Shown here: positions 1 through 13,498 of the stretch, piece by piece
How the letters are laid out: every line of letters begins with the position of its first letter
Position numbering within the stretch: position 1 is the stretch's first letter
Assembly: GCA_007844125.1 (NCBI GenBank)
Contig: CM017567.1
Span: 36,487,920 to 36,551,919 of the forward strand
Reading direction: 5' to 3'
Source: Sinonovacula constricta
Lineage: Eukaryota > Mollusca > Bivalvia > Cardiida > Solecurtidae
DNA: 64,000 nt
Made by a program: the position numbers and the translations under genes
The notes under the pieces: model-generated
The model's input: the letters and a program-made list of their open reading frames with translations, nothing else
Told to the model about the DNA's origin: nothing
Database searches by the model: none

Positions 1-1130
1 TTAAATTATATAAGTAACTGCATGTATATTTATTTCTTAATAAATGTTTTATCGCGTTTTTGTTGTTATATAATAAATAAGTGTTAAAATAATAAATGGT
101 TGCTCCTAATGATGCAACAATTATAGAAGACTCGTACATGTGAAAACACACGTCTATAGTTTATTTTTCGGGAAAAGTGTTGCTTTGAACCAGGTTGAAA
201 CGATAACGTCTTTCTTTTTTTTCAGGCCGACCTTTCCAGTGATGTATTTGTGGGCTTTTTTCGACCTAGCGCTATCTTGATCATTCAAAATACATGTTTA
301 AATGAAATTTCCATATGATTTAATTATACATGTAACATTTTTCAATATGCACATAAATATTTACGTACATGTTAGCCACGCATATTAAACAGAAAATATA
401 ACCTTTATGGCACTTCAAAAACATGTAATTTTCTCTTTCCTAAATCAGTCATAGTTAATTGCTTTTATTCTCATCAAAAACATTTCACACAGTGAACAAT
501 ATTTCTGTATTTCTAATCTGTATACATATTTACTCAATTCACTAACTAATACTAACTTACAGGTTTTTTAAAAGATCTTTGAACAATCATTTATTTTTTT
601 CAATGTATACACAACGATGCAAATAATCTATTATACAAAACATGTTTTTGTTGTTATAGTAATGTTATGGAAAACATGAATGTGCTTAATCCGTAAGATT
701 AAGTAGAAAGAAGGAATGTTCACATAAATGCTGATTATTATATAAAATATGCAGCCTGTATAAACATATTGGAGACAGTATCAAGCATATAAAGAACCAT
801 TAAATTTAAATTATATCCATTTCACTTTATATGTACTTATAAAACGTTTCACGTATTTATTTCAGATATATTTTGGGCACCACTTTCCTTGGTGAAATGA
901 ATTTGCCGCCTTTATAGAATTTTAAGGATTTTTTCTTTCCACTAAGAGAATTTCCTTGCAAATGAACCTTCAACATTAAAAGCATAGAAATACAAGTCTA
1001 TATTCATGTAGACGGGTAACTATTTCATGGAACATTTTTGAAGTTAAGACTCAAGTAGAACTTATATATTTCTGTCAATCTTTGGTATAAGCGACATTCT
1101 TACAGTATTAAACTTTTCACACATGACACG
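1..1130. other. AT-rich non-coding DNA, nothing recognised
   Basis: No reading frame, RNA gene or repeat could be supported here. The sequence is AT-rich with short homopolymer runs and frequent stops in all frames. Confidence 0.5.
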
Positions 1131-1140
1131 TTCTCAGTGT

Positions 1141-1183
1141 GGCGTCACGTGACCAGCCATTTACTGGCTGGCACCATCTGTTT
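1141..1183. repeat. Palindromic motif, copy 1 (CACGTG palindrome plus hairpin)
   Basis: A 10-bp palindrome, GTCACGTGAC (1144-1153), overlaps a hairpin whose 7-bp arms CCAGCCA (1153-1159) and TGGCTGG (1165-1171) pair perfectly around a 5-base loop. A related block lies at 10013-10052, sharing the CACGTG palindrome, CCATTTAC and a final CCATC. CACGTG is a known E-box core bound by bHLH factors, but one site in AT-rich DNA does not show regulation. It may equally be the tip of a decayed mobile element. Confidence 0.45.
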
Positions 1184-1264
1184 TTCTACATTTATGTGCA
1201 TACTGTTGGTTTTGTTTTTGTTTTTGAGATATATCGCAGCGACCAGTTATGACCATTATAGTAA

Positions 1265-1421
1265 TGTCAAGCTGTTTTGGTGGAGGAAGACGCCAGACTA
1301 AAAGAACCACCGGGCGCACCGCAGGTCAAGTGGAAGACCTTCCCACACTTAGTCCTTTGCCCGGAACGGGACTCTAACCCGTTACAAATCGGCGGCTCTA
1401 CCACTACGCCACGGGCGCCCC
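1265..1421 (-). mobile_element. tRNA-derived SINE
   Basis: Read on the minus strand, this starts GGGGCGCCCGTGGCG and has a good RNA polymerase III A box, TGGCGTAGTGGTAGAGC (about 1393-1411). About 25 bases later comes a B box, GGTTAGAGTCCC (about 1367-1381). This is the head of a tRNA-derived SINE. The remaining 90 or so bases (GGAAGGTCTTCCACTTGACC and onward to about 1265) are the tRNA-unrelated body. It is not a tRNA gene: the anticodon arm and acceptor pairing do not close. The body is GC-richer than its surroundings, which suggests a fairly young insertion. A related body fragment lies at 56843-56870 on the opposite strand. No clear poly-A tail or target-site duplication was seen, so the ends are approximate. 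A 61-codon frame over it on the plus strand is incidental. Confidence 0.75.
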
Positions 1422-1439
1422 TTATTTGCATATGTTTAA

Positions 1440-2960
1440 AAATTACACTATTTGCGTCTTAAAAATACAGGCTTACGTGTTTGCAATGAACCCAACTAAA
1501 TTAACATGAATTTTCTATAGAGCATTGTTTAGTACTTATCAGCAGTTTATGTGATGGACTTGAAGCAAGGTTTGTTTACTGATTAATTTCTCGAAAGTCG
1601 TTTTAGAATCATAAATCACCTAAATAACCGAATTAAATATGTTCTTAACACTTCTTATTGCTTTAAACTTTATGACTTCCAGTTTAGTTTCAAAGGTTAT
1701 CTAATGAACGATACTTTATAAATTTTAACCATTAGATAAATAAAACTGTTTGATGCTTGCTGCTATTATTTGTTCATTTCGACCAGTGTTCATTATTATT
1801 TTATTGTATTTTGTAATTAATGAAAGTCATTTAATGCTGCTGCAATTCGCTTCGGTGTTAGAGAGTTCATAAATCTAAATGACGGAGCGTTGGCATGATA
1901 TATATTCACGTCGATAGATACAGAAAGTTCGTGAAGCCCATAATCAAACCAGTTAATTATCTGAATTAGACAATATCAGGTATGAGCTATTAGCAACGAC
2001 ATAACATTCCCTTCAACCGTCTCCAGATAATTGAAATACAGTTGGTGGAAAGATAAACCCAATAAACAAACATTCCCTTACTATAGTGGTCTTGGGCGAA
2101 GGTGGATCCTGTCTAGGCTCAGCTGGAATTGTGGAATCAAAAGCTATATTGCGAATGTCCTAAGCGAAATATTTTTTTCTAATATGGTGTTAGTTCATTA
2201 TGTTGTCGTTGTAGTGGGTTTTGTTTATTTTTGATTTATCTTTTCATACGTCAGTACAGCATAAAAGTTATTCAAGCAATAAGGCGCAGCTTAAAAGAAA
2301 AACCATGTGTCTTGCCAAAACAATTTTGTTTGAATTATGTTTTTCTATTAACATTCGAAGGCGCAAATGTTTTCTATCCCATCACTTTGAAAAGGTATAA
2401 CCACTTGAAAAATACAATGTATTTTCTTAAATACTCTGATATGTACCAATTAGTCAACTCTTTAGTCAAATACGAACTAAAGACATTATATTATGTGCTT
2501 AGTTGCACACAAAACGAAAAGTATTTTGACTGTTAAAACGGAAAATGTACCAAGCAAAACGAAAGTTAGTTTGCATGTTAACAAAGAAAGTATTGCAGTT
2601 TCCGATTTTATATATCCATGAAAAAATTAATTCCCCATTTCTGTTATTTGTGATTTCTTAATTCGAATCTAAAATCTAAAGTACAAACACAATAGAGACG
2701 TAGATTATTTTGGCATGTTGAATGATGTAGTTGCACGCAATGCTTAAATTGCTATGCAATTACATCTACATGTTATTCTAGCGAGATTTAAGAACAAAAG
2801 TCTGGAATTTTGAAACGATACAAAAATATGAGAACCTGCAAATGACATTCGCAACATATGGTAAAATATACCTGTGTCAGACAAAGGTATAAACACGCGA
2901 ACTAAATAAAAATGTGACATAGGAACAACAAACCAGAGGACCGAATTAAGTGCATCTGGA
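1440..2960. other. AT-rich non-coding DNA, nothing clear
   Basis: Two neighbouring short frames (2031-2234 and 2231-2536) were examined. They have no recognisable domain and chance-level length. Positions 1639-1658 match 9437-9456 at 19 of 20 bases (see findings). Confidence 0.45.
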
Positions 2961-2962
2961 TG

Positions 2963-3745
<783 letters not shown>

Positions 3746-3749
3746 AATA

Positions 3750-5435
3750 ATTGCCTTTAATATAGCATATCTGTCAACAGTATTCCTTATATCAAACTAA
3801 ACACTTTGACATGAGTAAATATTGTTGTTATTAATTGGAAAACAAATTGCATGTATTGACAATGGATTAACCTATGTAAAATCAATGTAAAAAGTATAAA
3901 TTAAATCTTTCAGATTCTTTGTACTTAAAAAATACAAAAAATTACCAGCAACAAAATTACACAAAATTAACAGGTTCGGTCCCAGTTACTTCTAATTATA
4001 AAGAAATAGAACATTTTACCTTTTTTGCTGAATTTATTTAAAACAATAAAGCGACAAATGCAACCGTCACTCCTAAACTTGTAAATACATTTAAAAACAA
4101 AACATCATGTTATCATATATATTAAGTACAATTATGACCAGATTTAACGGATTTTGATACATAAATTTTAACATATGACATAACATGTAAATGCAAACAG
4201 CATTTTACGTTTTTATCTTAATAAACCCTTTCATTTCACAAGTGTGTTCAAGTAGGTAATGAAATCAACAATATGGCCATACATTTTGTGAAGAGGCCAT
4301 CAAGAGCTTAACATGAATGTAATTGTTTGTGTGAAAAATCAATAACTCTGCGCCGAAACTGGACATTTTGTAGCGGTAAATCCAGTATCAATTGAAAACT
4401 GCTCGTTATCTAAATGAGGCGGATGTCTCTGAGCTATTGTAAGAGCCAGAGAAGGCGGTCTTCCCAAAAGAACGATAACAGTTCATCACAGAGGTCTGTG
4501 GATTTCAATATATATATAGACACAATTCAAAATTTTCAATTTTTACCGTTTCCGAACTTATAGTACTCTCTGGGATTGTGTAAAGGTATTGTGTTTAAAA
4601 AAATTGTAAATCCCACGGTAAATAATCCGTTATCACTACATGCTATTTAAGTTGGAACAATTGTATTGCTCAGCTGGCAAGTAGGGGCACACATTCTAAG
4701 ATAGAATTGCAAATCAATGTATTTGCAAAGAATCTATAAACTCCTTGCTTTAACTAAGCAAATGATACAAAGTCACAAGGACACAGTATAAATAGAATGC
4801 TATCCATTATCAACATTAGCTGGATTGTAGACTTTGGTCACTGCTGCTGTCTTTTATGTTCACCGTTCCTTAGGCCTTGGTATAAAAATTAATCATATCT
4901 ACAAATGACAAAATGAAAAAGAATAACTTATTAGGAAAATAATAATTATTAACGTACTGATAATACTTGACATTTCAGTAAGATTAAATAATAGTATATA
5001 AATAGAAATGTTAAATTTCAATGCAATGTTTATAGGAGAAATTAATTGGTGGGACGGCTTTGATGTTTATTCCGCTGGGTAAAATGGCTCTATTGTAATA
5101 AACAAAAGCTCAACTCGCAGTCGTGAATGATTATGAAAATTAATTGCAAGAACACGACGGGATTATTTTTTAAAATCTTAAAGCAACATAGAAACGAAAA
5201 TTCTCTTTAAGAAAGACACTGTTAAGCACTACTATGCCAAGGTGCAGCTGAGGCATGTTATATCTGGTACAAAATGCTTTCATAAACTTAACTTTATTTC
5301 CTTTAATATCATTTCATCAATGCCTTTTTGTACTACGCCGAATAAGGAAATGTCAAGCCAATCATTTTAATCCTCAAGTCTGCCAGGAAAAGAACCAACA
5401 TAACAAAATTATATTCTAAATCCAATAAAAAGTAA
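3750..5435. other. AT-rich non-coding DNA between duplicated blocks
   Basis: No gene, RNA or clear repeat copy was recognised between the inverted arm and the first copy of the 4-kb duplication. Confidence 0.45.
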
Positions 5436-6067
5436 AAAATGACCAGTCACGAACAGCTGCCAAAAAACAACAACATCAGTTTTATTTGATCGAACAATCA
5501 AACGATTGCCTATGGACAGTAACTAAGAAGTTGCCGAAAAACTCCATCTAAGCAAAGACAACATTGACATTTTTACCAGATATATCTATGGTCTAAAATG
5601 ACATTGTATTAGAAGAGGTCTGATAAATGAATATCTAACACCCTCCTAATTCAGATAATGAATCGCTCAAATGATTCCTGATATTTTTGCGGGCATTTGC
5701 TGTCAATCTGAGATCACAGTATCGATTGATCTCGCTATCGTTTCACATGAATTTGATCTATCATTCCACTAGCCAATTTACTGTACAAACAAATGCATCT
5801 TTACTAACACGGATAAATCCTTTTGTAAGACTTCTTTTTAAAAATAAATTAAACGAAAATGTAAAAAAATGTTACAGATATTTTTAGATAAATGTCTGAC
5901 CACCATATATTTAGTTTATACTAAAGCAAATTCTTTTAATTCTGTTCTTAAATATGTTTTGTACCCCAAACACTACACCACAGATAAATTTATGTAATAA
6001 TGCTTTGTCCAAATATAATAATTAATATAGACAATAATTAAAATAATCACCAATAACAATAAGGCCT

Positions 6068-6662
6068 GAAAAAAGAGGGTTGATTCTGGTTACACGACCG
6101 ACCGTATATTTTACCTGCAGAGTCAAAAGTCATTTGTCAAAACAATCGACATCCGGATTTTTCGTCCAAATTTAGCGTGTTCAATCAAAATTTTACGATG
6201 CGATAGTTCGTGGCGGGAAACCGTCTGCATCAATTGGACGATTCGTTCAATGTTATATTGCTCGGATGAATACGTCTAAATGATAGAGACCATCAGAGTT
6301 GAATTGTACTCATATAAACAACGCTGTCGTGATGTAGCAAAATGACAAGCTCGCTGCTCGCAGTTCGTTTGGCAAAGTGTACTTACCGGTACAAAGTATT
6401 TTATATGCAGATGCATGGTCAGTCTCTACCAAACATGTTTCTTGGTGAATAGAAAGTCACTGCTGATACCAACTTCTGGAATGGTGAGTTTATTACAGGT
6501 TCTTTAAGTTATTCTACTCTGATTATTTCAAATAAATATGAAAATATTAAAGCATAGGACAGAAACTAATTTGTCATGTCAACTGGCTTTAGTGTCGTTT
6601 AAAAACTACTTACCGACGGATATTTTTTCTGGGCATGTAACCAGAAACAAACCTCTTATGGG
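6068..6662. mobile_element. Non-autonomous TIR element (MITE-like)
   Basis: The left end reads AAGAGGGTTGATTCTGGTTA (about 6073). The reverse complement of the right end reads AAGAGGTTTGTTTCTGGTTA (about 6655), so 18 of 20 terminal positions agree, followed by ACAYGNCC. The interior (about 550 bp) is somewhat GC-richer and has no transposase frame, so the element would need help from a full-length relative. The second copy of the host duplication reads straight through here: AATCACCAATGACG at about 11384 corresponds to AATCACCAATAACA at about 6046, and both resume at TTAGCATACATG or its counterpart. That is a natural empty site showing an insertion in copy 1 or an excision from copy 2. The superfamily is not assigned, and the flanks show no clean target-site duplication. 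Confidence 0.75.
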
Positions 6663-6939
6663 GGGCTAAGGTACAAGCAGGTTAGCACGTGATTATAATT
6701 GTTCAACGCTAAAGTCTAAGCATACATGTTTTAAAAGAACTGGGTTTAATTATTGTAAATTACGAATATCCGATGCATTTGTAACACATAATTGCACTCG
6801 GAAAATCATAAAAATTATCGCCATGTTCGGGATCATCCCCAAATATTATTAAACCAACAGCATCAAATAAACTACAAATGAGTATAACAACACATATTAA
6901 CGTTTAAACAATCACGTGAAAGATTCTAACAAACTAAAG

Positions 6940-7155
6940 ATAATATGAAAATACCCATAAACCGAGACGAAACAATACACACAAACCATTTACCGCATTG
7001 GAAATGTCAGCCGGCGAAAGGACCGACTGGGGTGTTTATACGTGCTTTATGGAGCTCTCAAACCTTGCACTTATTGGCTGTTTGTCTCACTGATAAACAA
7101 TGTAAAACGTCCCATGACAAGAAAACTAACAGTAATCACCGTCAGCTGGCGTAAA
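6940..7155 (+). repeat. Family 2 dispersed repeat, old copy
   Basis: It has a decayed 5' module (GAGACGAAACAATACACAC), then the shared core (TACCGCATTGGAAATGTCAG, then GACCGACTGGGGTG) and the Family 2 3' module (CCCATGACAAGAAAACTAAC, then AGTAATCACC). The equivalent copy lies at the matching place in the second 4-kb duplicate (11640-11890), so the insertion predates the duplication. Confidence 0.7.
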
Positions 7156-9138
7156 TAACTACGAAGAAAAAAGAAGACAATTTACAAGTTATATTACAAA
7201 CCCGCAAATAGGTATTTATAACATGTATAACAGAACTATATAATTTGATACTATTAATACGTACTGTATAGAATATAGTTTCACCTCTTCATACAATAGC
7301 TGTTAGTCAATGAAAAAAAAATCAATTTCGTCTTTCCTTTGTTGGCTTTAATATGGCGAAACAACTACTTTGGCAGTTCCTCGTACCGTTGTGAATGCAA
7401 AGTAGAGCAAGTCGAATTTGGAGTCATTTAGGTAAAAACACAACGTTAAGTTAATCGTTTCCACTCACATGACACCCACTTGCGTTGATCATTTACTGCA
7501 GCTACCAAAACAGTCACAAATATACGATATCAATTCATATTTATTCAACATTTATTCTAATTTATTTTAATTTCTTTACCAAAATAAGATATCTTTGGCA
7601 GAAATAAAAGAAGAATCGTAAATATGTATCGCACCCGAGAGAGTGTACCGATCAGATTAATATCTTCTTTTTCTGCTCAACGTAAGTTTTGGTTAAAATT
7701 ACTGGCTTGACAGTTTACCCATTCTGGTAAGTGCAAAAAGGCAACAGTGACATAATTTTGAAAGGAAATAAACTAATGTTTCCTAAAACCATTTTGTATC
7801 TAGATGGACTAGGCTTAAACTGAACGTCGATGTGCTTTCGTTTCCTTTCTGAAAGAGAAGTTTCATTTTTATATTGCTATGAGTGAATTATTTAAAAAGA
7901 AATAAATTCCATCTTGTTCATCTAATTTATATTCAAAATTTATTACGATTGTTAGTTAGTTTTCCATCGCTGTTTATTAATGTTTTGAAGATTTATTCAC
8001 TTAGGCTTTCTTTGATGCAGTAACCTAAACCCAGACAGATATACATCAAAGTGGTAGTGTGTTGGGCGGTCACACCAATTAAATTCGTAAAAATCATGTG
8101 AACATTTCACAATTTCTACTTGTATTATATCATTTACCCCTGCACAATTGCCAAGTACCTTGCATGTGTCAATTCCCTTTTGTCAAATTATTGTAACAAG
8201 TATTTTTTGTTTATTTCTAATATGAAGATATTTTACACAAAATAAAAAGACAACACCGTCTTTAGTCATTTCTCTGAAGAAAATTATCAAAGCCTATTTA
8301 CAGCGATAAAAAACAACAACAAAAACGAAAAAAAGCGATGTCCATTACGTGACGACAACGTAGAGCAAATGCTTACTAAATAGAATCCAGCTAATGTTTA
8401 CCAAGAACTGCATTCTGTTGCGACTGGGACTGTGCCACTGTCTCATTTGCTTAGTTAAAGCAAACAGTGTATTGATTCGTCACATATACAATGACTTACA
8501 ATTTTCTATTTCGAACGTGTTCCCCTACGTGCCAGCTGAGCAATATAACTGCTTCAGCATGAATAACGACATAGATAGAATTACTTACTTAGATTGATTG
8601 GAAAGATATAAATATAGACTTTAATAATCCTTGTTTGCGAGTAATAAATAACAATAGGATAAATTCGTCGCCACAACTTGCGTTCATTCATACGGCTTTG
8701 CTTCATGTAGCAATACAGGATGTTTTCAGTCTAAATGACAATTCCTCTACCTAGTACATTTGTAACAAATTCGACTTTCAGTTCGGTAAATTTTGAAATA
8801 TTATTGTATGTTTAAGTATATTGAAATCCATAGCCGTCTTTGATGTAATTCTTTTTACTGGGATAGACCACTTTCTCTGGCTCTTACAACAGCATAGAGA
8901 CATCCGTGTTATTAAGGTAACGAGCCGTATTCAATTGATACTGCTAGGTTCAGTCCAGTTTTGGCTTAGATTTATTGATTTTTCACACGTACAATTACAT
9001 CCATCTTAAGCTCTTGATGGCCTCTTAACAAAACGAATGATTACTTTCTTCATTTCGTTGTCTGCTTAAATCCACATGTGATAATAACGTATAACGTACC
9101 GTACAATGATTTGCGTACGCGTATGTATAGGCTTTGCC

Positions 9139-9182
9139 ATCATAGTGAATATCCTGTTAACATCATAGTGAATATCCAGTTA
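9139..9182 (+). repeat. 22-bp direct tandem repeat, two units
   Basis: CATCATAGTGAATATCC followed by T or A and GTTAA, at 9139-9160 and 9161-9182, one mismatch. It lies in copy 1 of the large duplication and was not found in copy 2. Confidence 0.9.
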
Positions 9183-9399
9183 ACACTGCTGTGTTAAACT
9201 TTAGATAATATGTTAAAATAGTGTTGTCTTTTTGAATGCACTTTTCACGTTGAGAAGAAATGGTTGCATGAGTAATTCAACTTTTTATTTAACATTGTGA
9301 GTTTTGTTTAAAAGAAGAAGTGTTTGTTCCGAATCGGTCAATTTTGGGTTAGTTTGTTCCTAGTTGTTGTTTTATTTTATGTTTAAATGTCGACATGGT

Positions 9400-10012
9400 T
9401 AAGCACCTCATTAACCTAAATAAAATTGTACAATTTATGTTCTTAACATTTCTTATCGTTTCTTATACTGTTTGGCTTTTTGTTTGGTTTCGATTCCTCT
9501 CTAATGTGGTACATTGGTGCAATGGAAATTGTCTCCCTTGTTAATATCCGAGGACATTCCAAACAGTAGGTAGGTCCTTTTAGTTGGAATTCTTGGACTT
9601 TATCGCCTGTTGTTTTGTAGATATTTCAATTACAATTTGTGCAATTTCTTACTTTTGCATAAATATAAGTTTAAAAACCATTCAAACACTTATAGAGATT
9701 TGTTATTTGTAAACGAAAATGGTAAGTGTTTGTTAGATGATAGTTAATCTGGGTATCACAAGAAAGGCAGAAAAGTCATCACAAGAAAGGCAGAAAAGTC
9801 AACATACACTCCTATAGAGCACTAAGCATAAAAAACGAGTAAAACAAATGAAAGGACCTACTTGCATTTAGGGATTATTCAGGGGAGACTATTCATTAAA
9901 GTCTCTCATTGAATAAATGGTATTATATACATTTTATACCATTATATGTATTAATTTTTTTATTATTGTTTAAATAAACAATGTCATTATCACATCATTA
10001 AGACAGGCCAGA
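9400..10012. other. Spacer between the two 4-kb duplicates
   Basis: AT-rich with no gene or RNA recognised. It contains the exact 23-bp tandem duplication noted separately. Confidence 0.45.
9755..9800 (+). repeat. Exact 23-bp tandem duplication
   Basis: A unit starting ATCACAAGAAAGG and ending AAAAGTC occurs twice with no mismatch (9755-9777, 9778-9800). Perfect identity in otherwise decayed DNA points to a recent slippage or repair event. Confidence 0.95.
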
Positions 10013-10052
10013 ATTAGGTCACGTGACCAACCGCCATTTACCGGCAAACCAT
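10013..10052. repeat. Palindromic motif, copy 2
   Basis: The 12-bp palindrome GGTCACGTGACC (10017-10028) is followed by CCGCCATTTACCGGC and CCATC, resembling 1141-1183. Here the second hairpin is reduced to GCC/GGC arms. Confidence 0.45.
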
Positions 10053-11639
10053 CGCAAACCTACAATCACTTGCTGAATACCTTTTATACTGAATATAGCG
10101 TTCAGAAGACTTGTAAAAAAGTTAAACAGGAAAGATCATTTTACTTTTGTCAGACAGCTTATCTGCTTGTCTGCATTTTTGCATGTTTTATCTAGATTAA
10201 CATGTATACATATGTTGTTTTCATATGTTAAATAATGAGATCTCTTAACATTATCTTTATAACATGCACAATACCACATACATATCGTATGTCTATTGGC
10301 AATATATTTTAATGAGGCCCTTTCCTATTACAGAAGATTAATGTAAACCCATCCTCTAAGATGCTTTATATATGTACCCAGGACATATTAGTTAAAATAC
10401 TTTGATATCAGAATATCATAATCATATACCATAATGCTAACAAAATCGTTCACATGACCATTAATGACATAGTCTGAAAAATCATTTTAGCAACGAACGA
10501 AGGTGAACATCAATCCAAATGTGGTTAAAGGTATATATTTTGATAGTAATAAAAACATAAAAAAGTTAACAATTAATGAAATATTAAAGGGTTGACAGTA
10601 CAATAACGCTAAACCTTATATAGTAAATTTAACTCAAGTCTACCGAGTCATACTCCTGGTAAACTCATCTTATCAGAAGAATATTCAAATTAAAAAAACA
10701 GTCACGATTTTCTAAGGACGGCACCTCAGAAGTTGTCAAAAACAATACTTAAGCAAAGTCAGTATTGACGGTCTTTAACCACATATCATTCTTTCGGAAA
10801 TGATCAATATATTAGAAGAGGTCTGATAATTCAACATCTGACGCCCTCCTAATTTAGATAAAGAATCTCTCAAATGATTCCATGTATCATTGCGAGCATG
10901 GGCTTTATTCTGAGGTCATAATACCGATTGATCTCGCCATCGTTTCCACACGAATTTAACCTGCTATTCCAGCAGCCATCTTAACATTTCTAGCAAGAAG
11001 ACTTCCTTTCGTTAAACTTCTTTACCTAAATGAAAAAAATCAAACGAAAATGTAAAAAAGTTACAAGTATTTTATTTTCAAATTATTACCGACCTTCATA
11101 ATTTTCTTCTCTACTGACAAGCAAAGCTGTATGAATTATGTGTTCAAATAAACTTTATACCAAAAACAAAACATGAAAACACACACCAATTCCAATTATG
11201 TTAGATAAATGAAAAAACATACTTGTTATTCTTTCCTTAAAACCAAAACATATGTGGCTTTAGCAAGGGATACATGTCTATTTCAAAGTATGAGTATACT
11301 ATTTTAGAGTATAACTAAGTAATATATTTCTTATAACATGAGAATTTTAAAAAAGATAGAGCATAGATACAACTGAAAACGAATCACCAATGACGTGGAT
11401 TGGAGTCGTAAGTAACTCAATGTTCAAAACCTTAGCATACATGTTTAAATCGGGTTAAATTAAATAAATGAATATGGCGAATAGTCGACGCATTTGACAC
11501 ATAGTTTTGCACTCTGATAAATCGTGAAAATGATTGCTATGTTCGGAATAATCTCGAAAGATGATTGAACTTAGAGCATCAGATATATTTTAATTATAAT
11601 AGAATAATATTCTATCAGAACAAATGGAAAGATTACAGT

Positions 11640-11890
11640 TTGAACTACCAGTGGGAAAAGTCAGATACAAAAGATAAAATGAAAGAAGGACATTGAGAGG
11701 AGAAAGTACACAAAACAATAACCGCATTAAAACTGAATGCTGGCAAATATCCCGACTGGAGTGTTTTAGTGTAGTTAACGTAAGTTCTCAACCCTCGCTC
11801 TGTTTGACGGTTTGTCTCCATGACAGTGTAAATGTCCCGTCAAAGTGACACAACCAACTGTAAGCAATATCATCAGGTGGAAGAACCAAA
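11640..11890 (+). repeat. Family 2 dispersed repeat, old copy in duplicate 2
   Basis: It keeps part of the 5' module (CTACCAGTGGGAAAAGTC, like CTACCAGTAGACAAAGGC at about 63637), a degenerate core (TAACCGCATTAAAACTG, then CCCGACTGGAGTG) and the 3' module (CCCGTCAAAGTGACACAAC, then TGTAAGCA). It corresponds to 6940-7155 in duplicate 1. Confidence 0.65.
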
Positions 11891-13498
11891 GCAGACTACA
11901 GCAAACTACATTACAAACAAAACGTAATTCAGTATGTGCATTATGTCAAAAAGAACTATAATATTTATAACTATTGCAACGAAACTAATCTTTTCATACA
12001 ATACTATTGTACATCGTCCATGCAATAAATCATCCGCGTTTGTCCTCTTTATGCTGTGATCTTGTTAAACGATAACTTTGGGATTTTCGCCCTCGCGACT
12101 TAAAAGAATACCGTCGTCAATGGAAAATTGAGCAAGTCATAAATATTCTAATGTTCCTTTTTTAAAAGACATATCTCAGGTTTAAATATCTTATTATCTC
12201 ACACCAGAGAGAGCATTTAAATAAATTATTTTCCGGGTCATGATAAAATTACTGGCTTGTCGTTTCCTCATTCTGCGTAGTGCAAAAAGGCAATACTGGC
12301 ATTATTGTAAAAGAAAATAAACTAAAGTTCATAAAATAATTTTGTTCTAGATGATAACCCACCTTAAGCTGGGGGTTTTATGGTCACATTTTCTTTCTAA
12401 AAGATAATTTTTGTTTAAATAAATTCAAGCGAAACAGTTTTATAAAATCAATTCCGTCTTATTTATTATCAGAATTTTGTCAGGAGTTTTCCTTTTAGGT
12501 TATTAAGTATGCATTTTGGATTCATTTAATGAAGCTTTCTTCAGTACAGTAACTCCATTGTATCTAGGGGAAATAAACACCAAAGCGGCATTGTGTTGGA
12601 TTGCCACACCAATAAATTTTCTTATAAGGTTATGTAAACATTTTATAATTTCAATTTATGTAATATACTCTTACTTCAATGCCAAGTAGCTTCAATATGT
12701 ATATGTATTATATTTGGCACATTGGTTAAACAAAATGTTCCCATGTGTAGATATTTCACCCAACAGAAAAAGCCAACACCATATTTAATCCTTTCCCTGA
12801 AGAAGACTATCAAAGTCGTATTTATAGCAAGCCAAATATGGTTGCCATAGAAGGACGACAGCGTTGAACAAAGGCATTAATTAGTAAAGTCCAGCTGATG
12901 TTGATAACGAATCGTATTCGTTTGATAATAGGTCTTTGTTCCTCTGTATCGTTTGCTTAGTTTAAGTTAGTAGTAGTATTGATTCGTCTCATATACAATG
13001 ATTTATAATGTTCTATGTAGAATGTGTGCCCCTGTGAGCCATTTAAGCAATTAAACCGCTTTAGCGTGAATAATTACACAGATAAAACTACTTAAATGTA
13101 CATAGATTGATATTTATACATTCGTTATTTCTGAATAAATAATAATTCACTGCTAAAACCTTCGTCAATAATTCATGTACATTCATGAGGCTTTGCCTCT
13201 TGCAGTGATAATGCAATGTTTACAATGGATTTGACCATGTACTAAGAAAACATTATACTTTTATCTAATTACGATTACTACTGTCAGTTTGGAAATGTCC
13301 TCGGTAAATTTTAAAATTGTATTTTATGGTATATTGAAATCCATAGCTCTAAATGAAATGTTATCATTTTCCTGGAAAGATCGCCTTCACTAGCACTTAG
13401 ATTACATTATAGCTGAGAAAAATCCTTCTCATGTAGATAGCGAGCCGTGTTTGATTGATTTATTTATTAGTCCCATGTACAGTTATATTCATCTTCAC

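Larger units (their letters stand above)
5440..9400 (+). repeat. Diverged direct segmental duplication, copy 1
   Basis: This is colinear with about 10640-14050. An identical 20-mer, TATTAGAAGAGGTCTGATAA, occurs at 5607 and 10810. Other matching blocks are GATTGATCTCGC (5726/10926), AGCATACATG (about 6719/11434), AAAATTACTGGCTTG (7696/12245), GTGCAAAAAGGCAA (7731/12280), GCTTTCTT (8004/12533), GCCAAGTA (8150/12681), TTGAAATCCATAG (8821/13334) and CACGTTGAG (9247/13848). Between the blocks the copies differ by many substitutions and indels. That rules out a recent duplication and makes an uncollapsed allele unlikely. Copy 1 is longer mainly because of the TIR element at 6068-6662. No shared reading frame is visible. 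Confidence 0.8.

Noticed and set aside
1367..1421. Functional tRNA gene on the minus strand
   Set aside because: A and B boxes are present, but the acceptor and anticodon arms do not fold, and SINE body follows directly.
3966..3990. B-box-like GGTTCGGTCCC
   Set aside because: No A box at the right distance and no tRNA fold.
6345..6490. Short frame followed by a GGTGAGT donor-like site, suggesting an exon
   Set aside because: It lies inside the TIR element that is absent from the sister duplicate, and has only 34 codons with no recognisable protein.
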